From: an uncultured Candidatus Melainabacteria bacterium
Lineage (GTDB): Bacteria > Cyanobacteriota > Vampirovibrionia > Gastranaerophilales > Gastranaerophilaceae
DNA length: 64,000 nt
Assembly: GCA_934728585.1 (NCBI GenBank)
Contig: CAKVDZ010000006.1
Coordinates: 1-64,000, forward strand
Reading direction: 5' to 3'
Part shown: positions 1-8,436 of the stretch, in pieces
How positions within the stretch are numbered: position 1 is the first letter of the stretch
How the letters are laid out: the number at the start of each line of letters is the position of its first letter
Program-made: the position numbers and the translations under genes
The notes under the pieces: model-generated
Database searches by the model: none
What the model was told of the DNA's origin: nothing
The model's input: the letters and a program-made list of their open reading frames with translations, nothing else

Positions 1-128
1 GCTATGCGTACCCGAATAATCCAAGAAGCGCGAGCGAGCTGAGGGCGTAGCCTCTCGCACGGCGACGATGAGTCGGCAGAGAAAGGCGGAGTTCCCGTTA
101 AACGCGAGCGAGTAAGAAGCGGATTTTA
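1..128. repeat. GC-rich interspersed repeat, copy R1 (cut by window edge)
   Basis: This block is far richer in GC than its surroundings. Two segments recur in the same orientation in copy R2: AATAATCCAAGA followed by GCGCGAGCGAGCTGAGG (about 16-45; R2 about 5806-5834), and a CGGA-TT-CCGTTA-ACGCGAG-GAG stretch (about 87-112; R2 about 5881-5907). The middle differs between the two copies, which suggests a modular element. It ends about 16 bp from the stop codon of the minus-strand pseudopilin gene. No open frame in it looks coding. Confidence 0.8.
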
Positions 129-145
129 CTTTACTTGAAAATTTG

Positions 146-868
146 CTAATTACAACTTGTATTTTCCCAAGAAAGGGTTGTTCCGTTAGAACATTTTCCA
201 TCTTGGTTCATTTTTAAGTAATCCATATTATTATTTTGGATAATCCAAGCCGTTGTATGAGTTCCAGTTTGTTTATAATTTTCTAAAAATGCATCAAAAT
301 TGCCAATTGATGAATTTCCTGTCGGCATAAGTTCTCCATCAGAGTTAATCCTGAATGTAAAAATATCATGACCTATTCTTGTAGGACCATTTCTTACGCC
401 ATCAATATCTACGTATATATCTGTTACTCCAGCATTATTATAGTTTGTTATGGTAGCAATTGCTGTCCCATCAGCTAAAACAAATTTATAATAATTATTT
501 TCATCTAAGCTATACCATTCTTCACCGCTTGCATATTTAACCTTAGGATTTGAAAAACAAGTACCATTTGTACCTCTAACATATCCGCAATTTTTTGAAA
601 CTTTTAAAAAATCTGTAATTCTATCACCAAATTTTATAGTTGTAGATGGGTAATTATCTTTTATCATCCATTCCTCATAAGGTCCGTAGGTTGCGGTTGC
701 ACGACCCAAGGCATCTTCTAAGTTTGAATATATTTTTTTTACTTTTGCAATTTTTTCTCTATTGCCTGTTGATTGATTTAAATTTGGAATTGTAAGCGCT
801 GCAATTACACCGATTATACCCATGACAATCAGTGTTTCTGCTAGCGTAAATGCTAGTAGTTTTTTCAT
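146..868 (-). CDS. prepilin-like protein (type IV pilin / type II secretion pseudopilin fold)
   Basis: A 240-residue protein with the class III prepilin signal: short basic leader MKKLLA, cleavage before Phe7, then FTLAE with Glu at +5 and a hydrophobic helix ending in LTIPNL. Such proteins are cleaved by prepilin peptidase and assemble into pili or a type II secretion pseudopilus. The rest has the globular pseudopilin pattern, including a DIDG-type turn and a DIFTFRI...GELMPTG segment near residues 155-185, and ends in a Cys-containing tail. NMDYL near the C-terminus is shared with the pseudopilin at 43096 and, as NLDY, with the one at 25945. A GGAGAG Shine-Dalgarno sequence supports the start. 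No pilus assembly ATPase or prepilin peptidase is nearby. The exact pilin or pseudopilin role cannot be told from sequence. Confidence 0.85.
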   Translation of the reverse strand: MKKLLAFTLAETLIVMGIIGVIAALTIPNLNQSTGNREKIAKVKKIYSNLEDALGRATATYGPYEEWMIKDNYPSTTIKFGDRITDFLKVSKNCGYVRGTNGTCFSNPKVKYASGEEWYSLDENNYYKFVLADGTAIATITNYNNAGVTDIYVDIDGVRNGPTRIGHDIFTFRINSDGELMPTGNSSIGNFDAFLENYKQTGTHTTAWIIQNNNMDYLKMNQDGKCSNGTTLSWENTSCN

Positions 869-1070
869 ATTAGTACTCTCCAGTTTAGTAAATCGACGCT
901 ACTATAATTGTAACATTATTTTTAATATATCAATATTACCTGACATGGTTATTTTAGAAATAGTAAGACTAAAATAATGCACTTTTAAACTACCAAACCA
1001 TTTATCGTAGAGTTGTTTTATAAATTTGCTTGGCGGTATATAAATATTATTTGTTATAATTTATCGAAAT

Positions 1071-2735
1071 TTAAGTTCCATAATATTCAATTGCAGTAAT
1101 GTCGTCTTTCCAATTCATAGCATCACGAATTGTAGCAATTGTTTTTGGAAAATGTTGTTGTAAATACTGTGTACGTGGTCCAAGAATTTCAACCTGTTCA
1201 TCAGTGTAGGTGTTTGTTAGCGCATTTGTTTCTGCAACAACTTCTGCAAGTCCGCCCCATTCTCCACCATAGTGACCTTTTGCTTGTGTAAAGTAGTCAA
1301 TGTGTTCACGTTCTATGTCGGAGTGTTTTTCGTTGAAATTTTTTCGTTCTTCAAGATATGCTTTTTGAATATTCTTGTTACCAGTATATAATCTGTTATC
1401 TGCGCCTGTAATTAAATCCATTTTCTTTGTGTAAGCACAATCTTTTGCATGACCAAGTTCGTGTAAAAATACCATTAAATCGTCACCAATATTAATGTTT
1501 TTGTTGAACATATTATAGTAAGAATCAAGAAGTTTATCTTTATCTTTACCATTCATTTTCTTTATGCAGTCAATTGTTTCAAATAATTCTTCACCAGGAA
1601 CTTTTTTCAATAATTTTGTAAGTTCTTCTTTATTACCCTTGAATTTCTTTTTAAAATTAATTGTTGCCTCTTGCTCAGTGTGTAAATTTTTTACAACTAA
1701 ATTTTTATCGTCTATTTTGATGTCATATTCATAACCATTTTTTGAAGAAACAAAATGATTGTCGTCGATAACTTCAAAACTTTGCGAATTACCCATTAAA
1801 ATTTTACCGTTTTTATCAGTAATTTTGTAATCAACAATTCTATTTCCTTGTTTGTCGTTTTCATACAAAAATTGGGTATGAGTTCCATCAGCAGATTTCA
1901 TATCTTTTTTGATTGTTGTTATTCCAGATTTTTTATCAAAAGTAGCTTTAGCAATTTGTTCTTTTTTGCCATTTGCATAGTTGACTTCAATATCAAACAT
2001 ACCCTTAACTTGAGATGGTGTCATGATTTCTTCTTTAATCATATTTCCATCTTTATCATTAGTCTTTATTGATTGTTTGACTAATCTAAGTCCATGTTTG
2101 CTAATTTCATCTGTTCTATTTGCTACAGTATTATTTTTGTAATCAAAAGTTCTGGTCTTTACATGTGGAGGTAAACCTGCTTCAATTTTAGAATCAGTTT
2201 CCTCAATTACATCAAGAGAATTTGCATCAAATTTGTAAGATTTGCCTAACGGTCTTAATTTTTCGTTTACGACTTCATCAAGTTTGTTCTTCGTTTTAGA
2301 AAATTTTAAAGTGAATTCATTGGTTGGTTCAAATTTATTTTGCTCAAATCCAGTGGCATCATGACCATTTGAAATTTTATCCATAGCTTTGAAAACTTTA
2401 TCATAAAAATTTTCATCTTTTCTATCTTTTTTCATTTGATAAATTGAAGACATGTTGTAAAGGTCGAATTTGGTATCTTTAAAGGCTTTTACAACATCAA
2501 CGTCAATCAAATCTTCTTTATATAGCTTTTGAAAAATACATTTATTCACAAAATCATATTGTTCGCCATTGTTTTTTTTGATGCTTTCAAATTCTGATGT
2601 CGCTTGACGAACTTCATCATCCTCATGCCTAATGAAAGAATCTTTAATTGGTTCTTTTAAATTTGCTAAAGGTTTATTATTACTAGTTTTTGTACCAATT
2701 TTGGGTAAATTGATTTTTATTCCGCCGATGTCCAT
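1071..2735 (-). CDS. putative cytoplasmic-type zincin metallopeptidase with HELGH motif (family member A)
   Basis: A 554-residue protein of no family I recognise by name. It is a paralogue of the two tandem genes at 12308 and 14138. Residues 425-429 are HELGH, matching the HExxH zinc-binding and catalytic motif. About 70 residues later a conserved GG-x-x-E-x-VAE-x-NAL segment could supply the third, glutamate, ligand as in gluzincins (inference). The centre (about 190-360) is a conserved beta-rich domain containing QFLYEND-QGNRIVDYKI and FEVIDD-x-x-VSSKNG. The N-terminus has no signal peptide or membrane segment and is Lys/Asn-rich and probably disordered. An AAGGGA Shine-Dalgarno sequence precedes the ATG. 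The gene stands alone, while the other two members are adjacent to each other. A protease function is plausible but the substrate is unknown. Confidence 0.7.
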   Translation of the reverse strand: MDIGGIKINLPKIGTKTSNNKPLANLKEPIKDSFIRHEDDEVRQATSEFESIKKNNGEQYDFVNKCIFQKLYKEDLIDVDVVKAFKDTKFDLYNMSSIYQMKKDRKDENFYDKVFKAMDKISNGHDATGFEQNKFEPTNEFTLKFSKTKNKLDEVVNEKLRPLGKSYKFDANSLDVIEETDSKIEAGLPPHVKTRTFDYKNNTVANRTDEISKHGLRLVKQSIKTNDKDGNMIKEEIMTPSQVKGMFDIEVNYANGKKEQIAKATFDKKSGITTIKKDMKSADGTHTQFLYENDKQGNRIVDYKITDKNGKILMGNSQSFEVIDDNHFVSSKNGYEYDIKIDDKNLVVKNLHTEQEATINFKKKFKGNKEELTKLLKKVPGEELFETIDCIKKMNGKDKDKLLDSYYNMFNKNINIGDDLMVFLHELGHAKDCAYTKKMDLITGADNRLYTGNKNIQKAYLEERKNFNEKHSDIEREHIDYFTQAKGHYGGEWGGLAEVVAETNALTNTYTDEQVEILGPRTQYLQQHFPKTIATIRDAMNWKDDITAIEYYGT

Positions 2736-2816
2736 GAAAAATCCCTTTTTGCGATACGAACTTTATATTATCATTGTAGTACTTTATATATAGATTTGCA
2801 ATATTTTTTTTGAAAA

Positions 2817-2853
2817 CTTAGTCGCAGATGGATTTTATCCATCTGTGACTAAG
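2817..2853 (-). terminator. intrinsic terminator-like hairpin
   Basis: A 16-bp stem (CTTAGTC-G-CAGATGGA with its complement, one G-U pair) and a 5-nt loop lie just downstream of the Bax-inhibitor-like gene on the minus strand. In that direction a TTTT run follows it. Confidence 0.7.
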
Positions 2854-2880
2854 AATATAAAGAATATTTATTAAAATCAA

Positions 2881-3612
2881 TTATCTATCGCGCATTTTTG
2901 CTAATAGGTTTAAAATTTCAATATATAACCAAACGAATGTTACCATAAGTCCAAAAGCGCCATACCATTCGAAAGATTTGTCTGCCATTGAGTTTGCACC
3001 ATCTTCGATGACAGAAAAATCAATGATAAAGTTTAGAGCTGCGATTACGCAAACAAACAAGCTAAACCCAATTCCAACAAGTCCAGATGAGAATAATCCT
3101 GGAATACTTAAATGGAAAAATGAACCGATGATTTGGACAAGGTAAATACCTAGAATTGAAAACATTGAAATCATCAAAACACTTCTGAATTTTTCTGTAC
3201 ATTTGATTGCGCCTGTTCTGTAAAGAAATAGCATTACGAAAAATGCCATGAAAGTTGAACCAACTGCTTGAATAACAATTCCAGGGTATGAGGCTTCAAA
3301 AGTACAAGATAGACCTCCTAGAATTAAGCCCTCCGAAAGTGCATAAACTGGAGCCATGAATTTGATTGTTTTTCTTGCAAACATAATTACTATAAATGAA
3401 ATTATTGATGCAACAAAACCTATCATCATTAGACCCATGGCTTTGTCCATAAATCCTTGTAAAAATAATGAATACTCATAAGCACTCGTTGCTAGCAAAC
3501 ATAAAAATAGAATAAAAGTTTTGTTGATAGCACCGCTAATACTCATAGGTTCGCCGTTTAGAATGGTAGAGTTACCCTCCATAGCGCGTCTTGAAAATAC
3601 GGGGTTTGACAT
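2881..3612 (-). CDS. Bax inhibitor-1/YccA family integral membrane protein
   Basis: About 243 residues with roughly seven hydrophobic segments. The N-terminus SNPVFSRRAMEG followed by an AINKTFILFL helix is typical of the YccA-like branch of the Bax inhibitor-1 family. Family members are multi-pass inner-membrane proteins; some are proton-sensitive calcium leak channels, but no bacterial role is settled for this branch. I start at the ATG at 3612 because AAGGAG lies 8 nt upstream; the in-frame start at 3651 has no such signal. The final predicted helix ends near LYIEILNLL. It is followed by its own terminator hairpin and is divergent from the ABC exporter gene. Confidence 0.85.
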   Translation of the reverse strand: MSNPVFSRRAMEGNSTILNGEPMSISGAINKTFILFLCLLATSAYEYSLFLQGFMDKAMGLMMIGFVASIISFIVIMFARKTIKFMAPVYALSEGLILGGLSCTFEASYPGIVIQAVGSTFMAFFVMLFLYRTGAIKCTEKFRSVLMISMFSILGIYLVQIIGSFFHLSIPGLFSSGLVGIGFSLFVCVIAALNFIIDFSVIEDGANSMADKSFEWYGAFGLMVTFVWLYIEILNLLAKMRDR

Positions 3613-3704
3613 AAATTTTCTCCTTATATTGTAATGAATATATTTTAACATGTTTTTGTTTACAAATGCACGAAATTAATATTTTTTTAATGTAGAATTA
3701 TTAT

Positions 3705-5489
3705 ATGTTTAAAATATTTTTTGAATTTCTTAAATATTTTGGAAAAGGCAAAAACTGTCAAATTGCTTTGTTTTTATTAATTTCAATTGTTGCAGGTTTA
3801 TTAGAATTTGTTGGAATTGGATTAATTTATCCATTTTTAATGTTGATAATGAAGCCTGAATTGATTACAAGCAGTGCATATTACAAAATTCTTGTGAATT
3901 TAACTCAAACAAATGATGTCATTATAAATACAATTTTTATAGGTGTTTTTGCAACCCTAATGTTTCTTGTAAAGAATGTGATAATGATGTTATGCTTGTA
4001 TTTTCAAAATAAATTCATTATCAAATGGAAGAATGATATCAATTTGCAAATAATGAATTTTTATATAAATACATCATATAGAAATGTGCTTAATTCTTCA
4101 GTTGCAGAGAGAATTTATAACACTACTGGTTTATCTGCGGGAGCCTTAGAATCCTTTGTAGCAAGATTTTTTATACTTATATCAAACTGTATAATTACTA
4201 TGCTAATTTTGGCATTATTATTTGTAAAAGCGCTTTTAATTTCAATAGTATTGATTATATTTTTGGCTTTATTTTTCTTGATTATAGAAAAATTTTTCAA
4301 AAAGAAAACAGAAAAACTTGCCTCTAAAATGTTGGAGTATTCACTTAAAAACAACAGTCAAGTTGTTGAAAATTTGAGCAATTTAAAGGAAATTAGAATT
4401 TTTTCAGCGGAAGATTTCTTTTTTAACCAATTCAAAGATATTCAACAAAAAGATAATGATTTAATTTTAAAAAGTTCTTTTTATTCAAGTATTACACCTT
4501 ATGTAATTGAAATGTTTTTGATTATAACAATTGTTTTGGTTGCAGTTTTAATTTCGTATCAAAATGCTGGAACTACGTCAAAGATAATTGCATATTATGG
4601 CTTGTTTTTAGCAGTTGTATTCAGAACAGCGCCTTGTTTAAATCGAATACAAATGTCACTAAATAATATAAATTCTTCAAAAGAATTTGTTAAACAACTC
4701 ATTAAAGAGTACAAAATTAATAGATTTGATGAATTAGAAAAAATTACAAAAATATCTGAAAAACTTACGTATAAAAAAAGTATACGTTTAGAAAATATAA
4801 GTTTTGGATACACAGAAAATAAACTTGTGCTAGAGGGATTAAATTTAGAAATAAAACAGGGTGAGTTTATTGGCATAATAGGTTTGTCTGGCTCAGGGAA
4901 AACGACTTTAGCAGATATTTTGATGGGTTTATTGCCACAAAAAGGGGGTAAAATTTTTGTTGATGACAAAGAGATTACATCTGAAAATATTTATGGTTTT
5001 AGAAGTTTGGTAGGATATGTTCCACAAGATGTAAATATTTTAGAAGATTCTTTTGCAAATAATGTGGCATGGGGTAAATATCCGAATGAAATTAACAGAG
5101 ATTTAGTTAAAGATAGCTTAAAAGAAGCTAGATTGCTGGATATTGTTCAACAAAAAGGCGGAATAGATGCTCAAATAGATGGCTTATCGCAAGGTCAAAA
5201 ACAACGATTGATGATTGCAAGAGCTTTGTATAAACAGCCAGAATTAATAATTTTTGATGAAGCAACATCTTCGCTGGACGTTGAAGTAGAAAACGAAATT
5301 ACAGAAATGTTAACAAATCTCAAAGGTTCAAAGACAATAATTGCAATTGCGCATAGATTAGTTACATTGAAACAATGTGACAGACTAATATACTTAAAAG
5401 ATGGGAAAATATTGGATACAGGGCGATTTGATGAATTGTCAGAAAGATATCCAGAATTTAAAAAATTAATAAATTTATCAAAATTTTAA
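3705..5489 (+). CDS. ABC exporter, fused membrane and ATPase domains
   Basis: A 594-residue half-transporter of the MsbA/PglK exporter type. Residues 1-330 hold about six transmembrane helices (type 1 exporter domain), followed by an ATPase domain with Walker A GLSGSGKTT (393-401), signature LSQGQ (494-498, a variant of LSGGQ), Walker B LIIFDE (514-519) and a switch histidine in AHRL. Such proteins work as homodimers that move lipids, lipid-linked sugars or peptides outward. The cargo here is unknown; no glycan cluster adjoins it. There is no Shine-Dalgarno sequence. A TAGAAT hexamer ends 6 nt before the ATG, so this may be another leaderless gene, though without a visible -35. A hairpin at 5493-5519 (AAAGACTTT with AAAGTCTTT) probably ends its transcript. 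Confidence 0.9.
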   Translation: MFKIFFEFLKYFGKGKNCQIALFLLISIVAGLLEFVGIGLIYPFLMLIMKPELITSSAYYKILVNLTQTNDVIINTIFIGVFATLMFLVKNVIMMLCLYFQNKFIIKWKNDINLQIMNFYINTSYRNVLNSSVAERIYNTTGLSAGALESFVARFFILISNCIITMLILALLFVKALLISIVLIIFLALFFLIIEKFFKKKTEKLASKMLEYSLKNNSQVVENLSNLKEIRIFSAEDFFFNQFKDIQQKDNDLILKSSFYSSITPYVIEMFLIITIVLVAVLISYQNAGTTSKIIAYYGLFLAVVFRTAPCLNRIQMSLNNINSSKEFVKQLIKEYKINRFDELEKITKISEKLTYKKSIRLENISFGYTENKLVLEGLNLEIKQGEFIGIIGLSGSGKTTLADILMGLLPQKGGKIFVDDKEITSENIYGFRSLVGYVPQDVNILEDSFANNVAWGKYPNEINRDLVKDSLKEARLLDIVQQKGGIDAQIDGLSQGQKQRLMIARALYKQPELIIFDEATSSLDVEVENEITEMLTNLKGSKTIIAIAHRLVTLKQCDRLIYLKDGKILDTGRFDELSERYPEFKKLINLSKF

Positions 5490-5498
5490 ATAAAAGAC

Positions 5499-5527
5499 TT
5501 TACAATAAAAAAAGTCTTTGGTATAAT
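5499..5527 (+). promoter_or_regulatory. promoter of tRNA-Asn
   Basis: TTTACA (5499-5504), a 17-nt spacer and TATAAT (5522-5527), 14 nt before the mature tRNA 5' end. The promoter overlaps the hairpin that probably terminates the upstream ABC exporter gene. Confidence 0.8.
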
Positions 5528-5541
5528 GAATTTACAAATAT

Positions 5542-5613
5542 TCCTCAGTAGCTCAATGGTGGAGCAACCGGCTGTTAACCGGTAGGTTGTTGGTTCGAGC
5601 CCAACCTGGGGAG
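5542..5613 (+). tRNA. tRNA-Asn (anticodon GTT)
   Basis: The cloverleaf folds fully by eye. The acceptor stem pairs TCCTCAG with CTGGGGA (one G-U pair), the D arm starts GCTC, the anticodon stem is ACCGG/CCGGT around loop CTGTTAA (anticodon GTT), and the T arm is GTTGG-TTCGAGC-CCAAC. The discriminator base is G. CCA is not encoded. It has its own promoter and a strong terminator. Confidence 0.97.
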
Positions 5614-5626
5614 TATTTTTTTATGT

Positions 5627-5657
5627 AAAAAGGCAGTAACAACGTTACTGCCTTTTT
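5627..5657 (+). terminator. intrinsic terminator after tRNA-Asn
   Basis: GGCAGTAAC pairs with GTTACTGCC around a 3-nt loop, flanked by A5 and T5. It lies 13 nt after the tRNA. Confidence 0.9.
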
Positions 5658-5689
5658 ACATTATATGAATATTTTTGGTTTTGGCGAGA

Positions 5690-5918
5690 ACCAACGGTGA
5701 GAGCCCGCGGATTTTGTGTAGGCTGAAGCGAAGCGGAACGCCGAAGTATCGAGGACATAGCGAATGACAACGATAGTGAAATGAGCGACTTGTCCGAGTG
5801 GAACAATAATCCAAGATAGCGCGAACGAGCTGAGGCTGGAGAGCTTTTGATTTTGTGATGAAATCACACAAATCAAAACTCGGAATTGCCGTTACACGCG
5901 AGTGAGCAAGAAAACCTA
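5690..5918. repeat. GC-rich interspersed repeat, copy R2
   Basis: This fills most of the 440-bp gap between tRNA-Asn and the restriction endonuclease gene. Its first part (about 5707-5815) is the reverse complement of segments at 16128-16232 and 48661-48775, sharing for example TTGGATTATTG and CATTCGCTATGTCCTCG. Its second part (about 5806-5915) matches copy R1. The centre carries an AT-rich inverted repeat (TTTTGATTT-GTGATGAAATCAC-AAATCAAAA). Open frames on the minus strand here are by-products of the GC-rich composition. The rest of the gap (5919-6054) holds nothing I can identify apart from the ribosome binding site of the next gene. Confidence 0.85.
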
Positions 5919-6054
5919 GGAAGTATTTTGAATTGTCAGAGTTGCAAGTTATTAGCTTGTTTTAACTTAAGAGAGTGAGTATTTCTAATATAGTTTGCCT
6001 ATATGATTACTAAAATTAATCCTTATGATACAAATAAATTATTGGAGGTTTTAC

Positions 6055-6849
6055 ATGTTCAATAGAACGAAACGTTTACAAGATTTATTTAATCAATATA
6101 GTATTTCAAATTTAGTTCATGGTGCAAAAGAAGATAAAATGGGTGATGCAATAGAAGATTATTGCGTTTCGATTTTAAATTCCACAGAAATTTTAAACAA
6201 ATATAAAAATAATTGTATAGATACAAATAATACAGATGAATTTATTTTTTACTATACGATGTCTAAAATTTCTATTGATAAGTGCAAAATTATAAAAATA
6301 TCGGCAACAAGAGATATTGAACATAGATTCACAGGTGGTAGCCCAAAAACAGATATGATTATAGAAATTCATTGTGCTGATTCTAAAGCTATTACCGTGC
6401 CAATAAGTATAAAGTCATCAACTGTTTCAAAGGTAGCAATGGCAGAGTTCGACGTAGATACAATTGTTAAAGAGGTTGGCATAATTGAAGATGAATTAAA
6501 ATTGCTGTTATTGAAACATCAAACGGATTGTTCTGCTAAGAATTTTACCCCTCAACAGAAAGAAAAATTATGCACATTGTTACAACCATATGTGAAAAAA
6601 TTTGTAAGGTGGGTATTATCGGGTTCTCCTGTTGAAACAGAGGATTTACGATATCCTGTATTAATGATTAAGTTTGCATTAACTAAATCTGATGAAATTA
6701 AAGATATTAACGTATATACAATTAACGAATATGTAGATAGTGTAATGTTAGACAAAAATCATAATATTAAAAAAGGTGGATTTGGAACAGGTTTAAGCTG
6801 GACTTATGCTACAGGTACAAAAGGCAGAAAAATACAATTTAAAGGTTAA
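6055..6849 (+). CDS. type II restriction endonuclease, MspI-like (predicted CCGG)
   Basis: 264 residues, close to the 262 of MspI. From memory of MspI, shared features include GGSPKTD (94-100), an AEFDV-TI segment (130-137), a FTPQQKEKL...RWV block (164-187) and the C-terminus FGTGLSWTYA...KIQFKG. MspI cuts C^CGG using Asp99, Asn117 and Lys119. Here the aligned residues are Asp100, Ser118 and Lys120, so the Asn is replaced by Ser. GGAGG 8 nt before the ATG at 6055 decides the start; a longer frame from 6025 lacks a signal. The gene runs tail-to-tail with its methyltransferase, 28 bp apart, forming a type II restriction-modification pair. Specificity is inferred from family resemblance only. 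Confidence 0.85.
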   Translation: MFNRTKRLQDLFNQYSISNLVHGAKEDKMGDAIEDYCVSILNSTEILNKYKNNCIDTNNTDEFIFYYTMSKISIDKCKIIKISATRDIEHRFTGGSPKTDMIIEIHCADSKAITVPISIKSSTVSKVAMAEFDVDTIVKEVGIIEDELKLLLLKHQTDCSAKNFTPQQKEKLCTLLQPYVKKFVRWVLSGSPVETEDLRYPVLMIKFALTKSDEIKDINVYTINEYVDSVMLDKNHNIKKGGFGTGLSWTYATGTKGRKIQFKG

Positions 6850-6877
6850 TTAACAACTTTGATAGAGTAAATTACTT

Positions 6878-8278
6878 TTATTTTACATTTTTTAAGGCTT
6901 TTACAATTTCTTTTGCAAGCGCATAAGCTAATAATGGAGGGATAGCATCGCCTATTTGTTCATATTTGTCTTGTTCTTTTGAACCATGAAATTGTACATA
7001 CGGGCCCTCAAATTGATACCAATCTGGGAAACTTTGTAGTCTTGCCGCTTCTCTAGGCGTAATTGCTCTATTTATTGTAGGGTGTAATATCTCATCTAAA
7101 CAATGAGAAGTTACTGTAAAACTAGGTTCTTCATTAATTAAACGGCGATTTCTGCTGGCATATATTACTCTTGGGAATAAGTGACGATATTCATCTATTT
7201 TACCGTCTTTTGTGAGCTTATCATAAACTGTTTTCATTGTTTCTTTTTCTGGTATTAATGCAAGCAGTTCTTGTTTTCTTTTTACATGACCAGGACCTTT
7301 ATGACAGCTAATACTTGTATTAGAGAATTTACCATTTTTTACTAAGTGTTGAGGAATTTTTGCGTTTATTTTGTCCCCCAATTCTTTTCCTCTTACAATA
7401 GAAATAAATCTTTCTTGGTTTGCATTTTGATAAGTATCTGGAGAATGATATAAAACAGATTCCTCTCCTGAAGATACATACGGTAAATCCGATAATGCAT
7501 CTTTTACCGTGACGTAAGGGTATTTTTGGCCAGGTCCATATTCTTTTTTAGGATAATGAAATTCTACATTTTTTAGGTTATTTCTTATTGCAACTAAAAA
7601 TAATCTTTCTCTTACTTGAGGTACACCATAATCACAAGCTTTCAGTAATATTTCATTTTGATTTCTTGAAACTAAATTATAGCTTGGAGAAACTTTTTTG
7701 TTTTCAAAAGAATTGCAAATATATTCAAAGATAGCACCTTTTACTCCATCTTTTGATTTTGAAAGAATACCTTTTACGTTTTCAAATAAAATCATTTTTG
7801 AGTTTACTGCTCTTGAAATTCTTAGAATATTGCTAAATAAGTTATCCCTTTCATCACCAGCAATTCTTTTTCCTGCCATACTAAAACTCTCGCATGGAGC
7901 TCCACCAGACACAATGTCTATTGTTTCGTTTTTAGAGTTAATGCCATATCTTGTTAGCAATAATTTTTTTATCATTTCGCTGTTGACTAAATTTATATCA
8001 CCATGGATAAGTAATGTTTGAGTACTTTCGTGAGCAAAAGAATCAAAATATTGCTGATCTGTATTATCTTCATTAATATATTTATTTAATTCAAAAACTT
8101 CGGCATTATGACTTATTGAATATGTTTTTACTGTTGTGTCGGTCCATTCAACAGCAATTAAAGGTAGTATGCCTCCCCACTTAAATCCAGTACATAGTCC
8201 TCCAGGCCCAGAAAACAAGTCAATTCCTAGCCGACTATATCCTTCTTTTTTCATCTTGTCTAATAAACTTTTATTCAT
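6878..8278 (-). CDS. DNA (cytosine-5-)-methyltransferase, partner of the MspI-like endonuclease
   Basis: 466 residues with the ordered C5-methyltransferase motifs: motif I DLFSGPGG (20-27, AdoMet binding), motif IV GAPCES with nucleophile Cys129, motif VI ENV (166-168), motif VIII QVRER, a target-recognition region, motif IX RRL near EEPSFTVTSHC, and motif X GDAIPP before the C-terminal helix. It should protect the host DNA from the neighbouring endonuclease by methylating the same site, CCGG if the MspI assignment holds. It is convergent with the endonuclease gene, so each has its own promoter. No good Shine-Dalgarno sequence is seen before the ATG. All catalytic motifs look intact. Confidence 0.95.
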   Translation of the reverse strand: MNKSLLDKMKKEGYSRLGIDLFSGPGGLCTGFKWGGILPLIAVEWTDTTVKTYSISHNAEVFELNKYINEDNTDQQYFDSFAHESTQTLLIHGDINLVNSEMIKKLLLTRYGINSKNETIDIVSGGAPCESFSMAGKRIAGDERDNLFSNILRISRAVNSKMILFENVKGILSKSKDGVKGAIFEYICNSFENKKVSPSYNLVSRNQNEILLKACDYGVPQVRERLFLVAIRNNLKNVEFHYPKKEYGPGQKYPYVTVKDALSDLPYVSSGEESVLYHSPDTYQNANQERFISIVRGKELGDKINAKIPQHLVKNGKFSNTSISCHKGPGHVKRKQELLALIPEKETMKTVYDKLTKDGKIDEYRHLFPRVIYASRNRRLINEEPSFTVTSHCLDEILHPTINRAITPREAARLQSFPDWYQFEGPYVQFHGSKEQDKYEQIGDAIPPLLAYALAKEIVKALKNVK

Positions 8279-8378
8279 ATATTTCTTTTGATTAATACAA
8301 TTATTCTAGAACAATTATAAAAAATTTTCCTACTCCTATCAATATTGTAATATAAAAATACAAATGAATTAGGTAACA

Positions 8379-8413
8379 AACAAGTGCTGAATGCGATTAA
8401 TTCAGCACTTGTT
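8379..8413 (-). terminator. terminator-like hairpin
   Basis: AACAAGTGCTGAAT (8379-8392) pairs perfectly with ATTCAGCACTTGTT (8400-8413). It lies downstream of the minus-strand methyltransferase gene at 8437. The T-tract after it is weak. Confidence 0.6.
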
Positions 8414-8436
8414 ATATTGATAAAATTTCTACATTA

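Noticed and set aside
5656..5876. Two 71-codon minus-strand open frames after tRNA-Asn
   Set aside because: They fall in repeat R2, overlap each other in different frames, and their residues reflect the GC-rich repeat.
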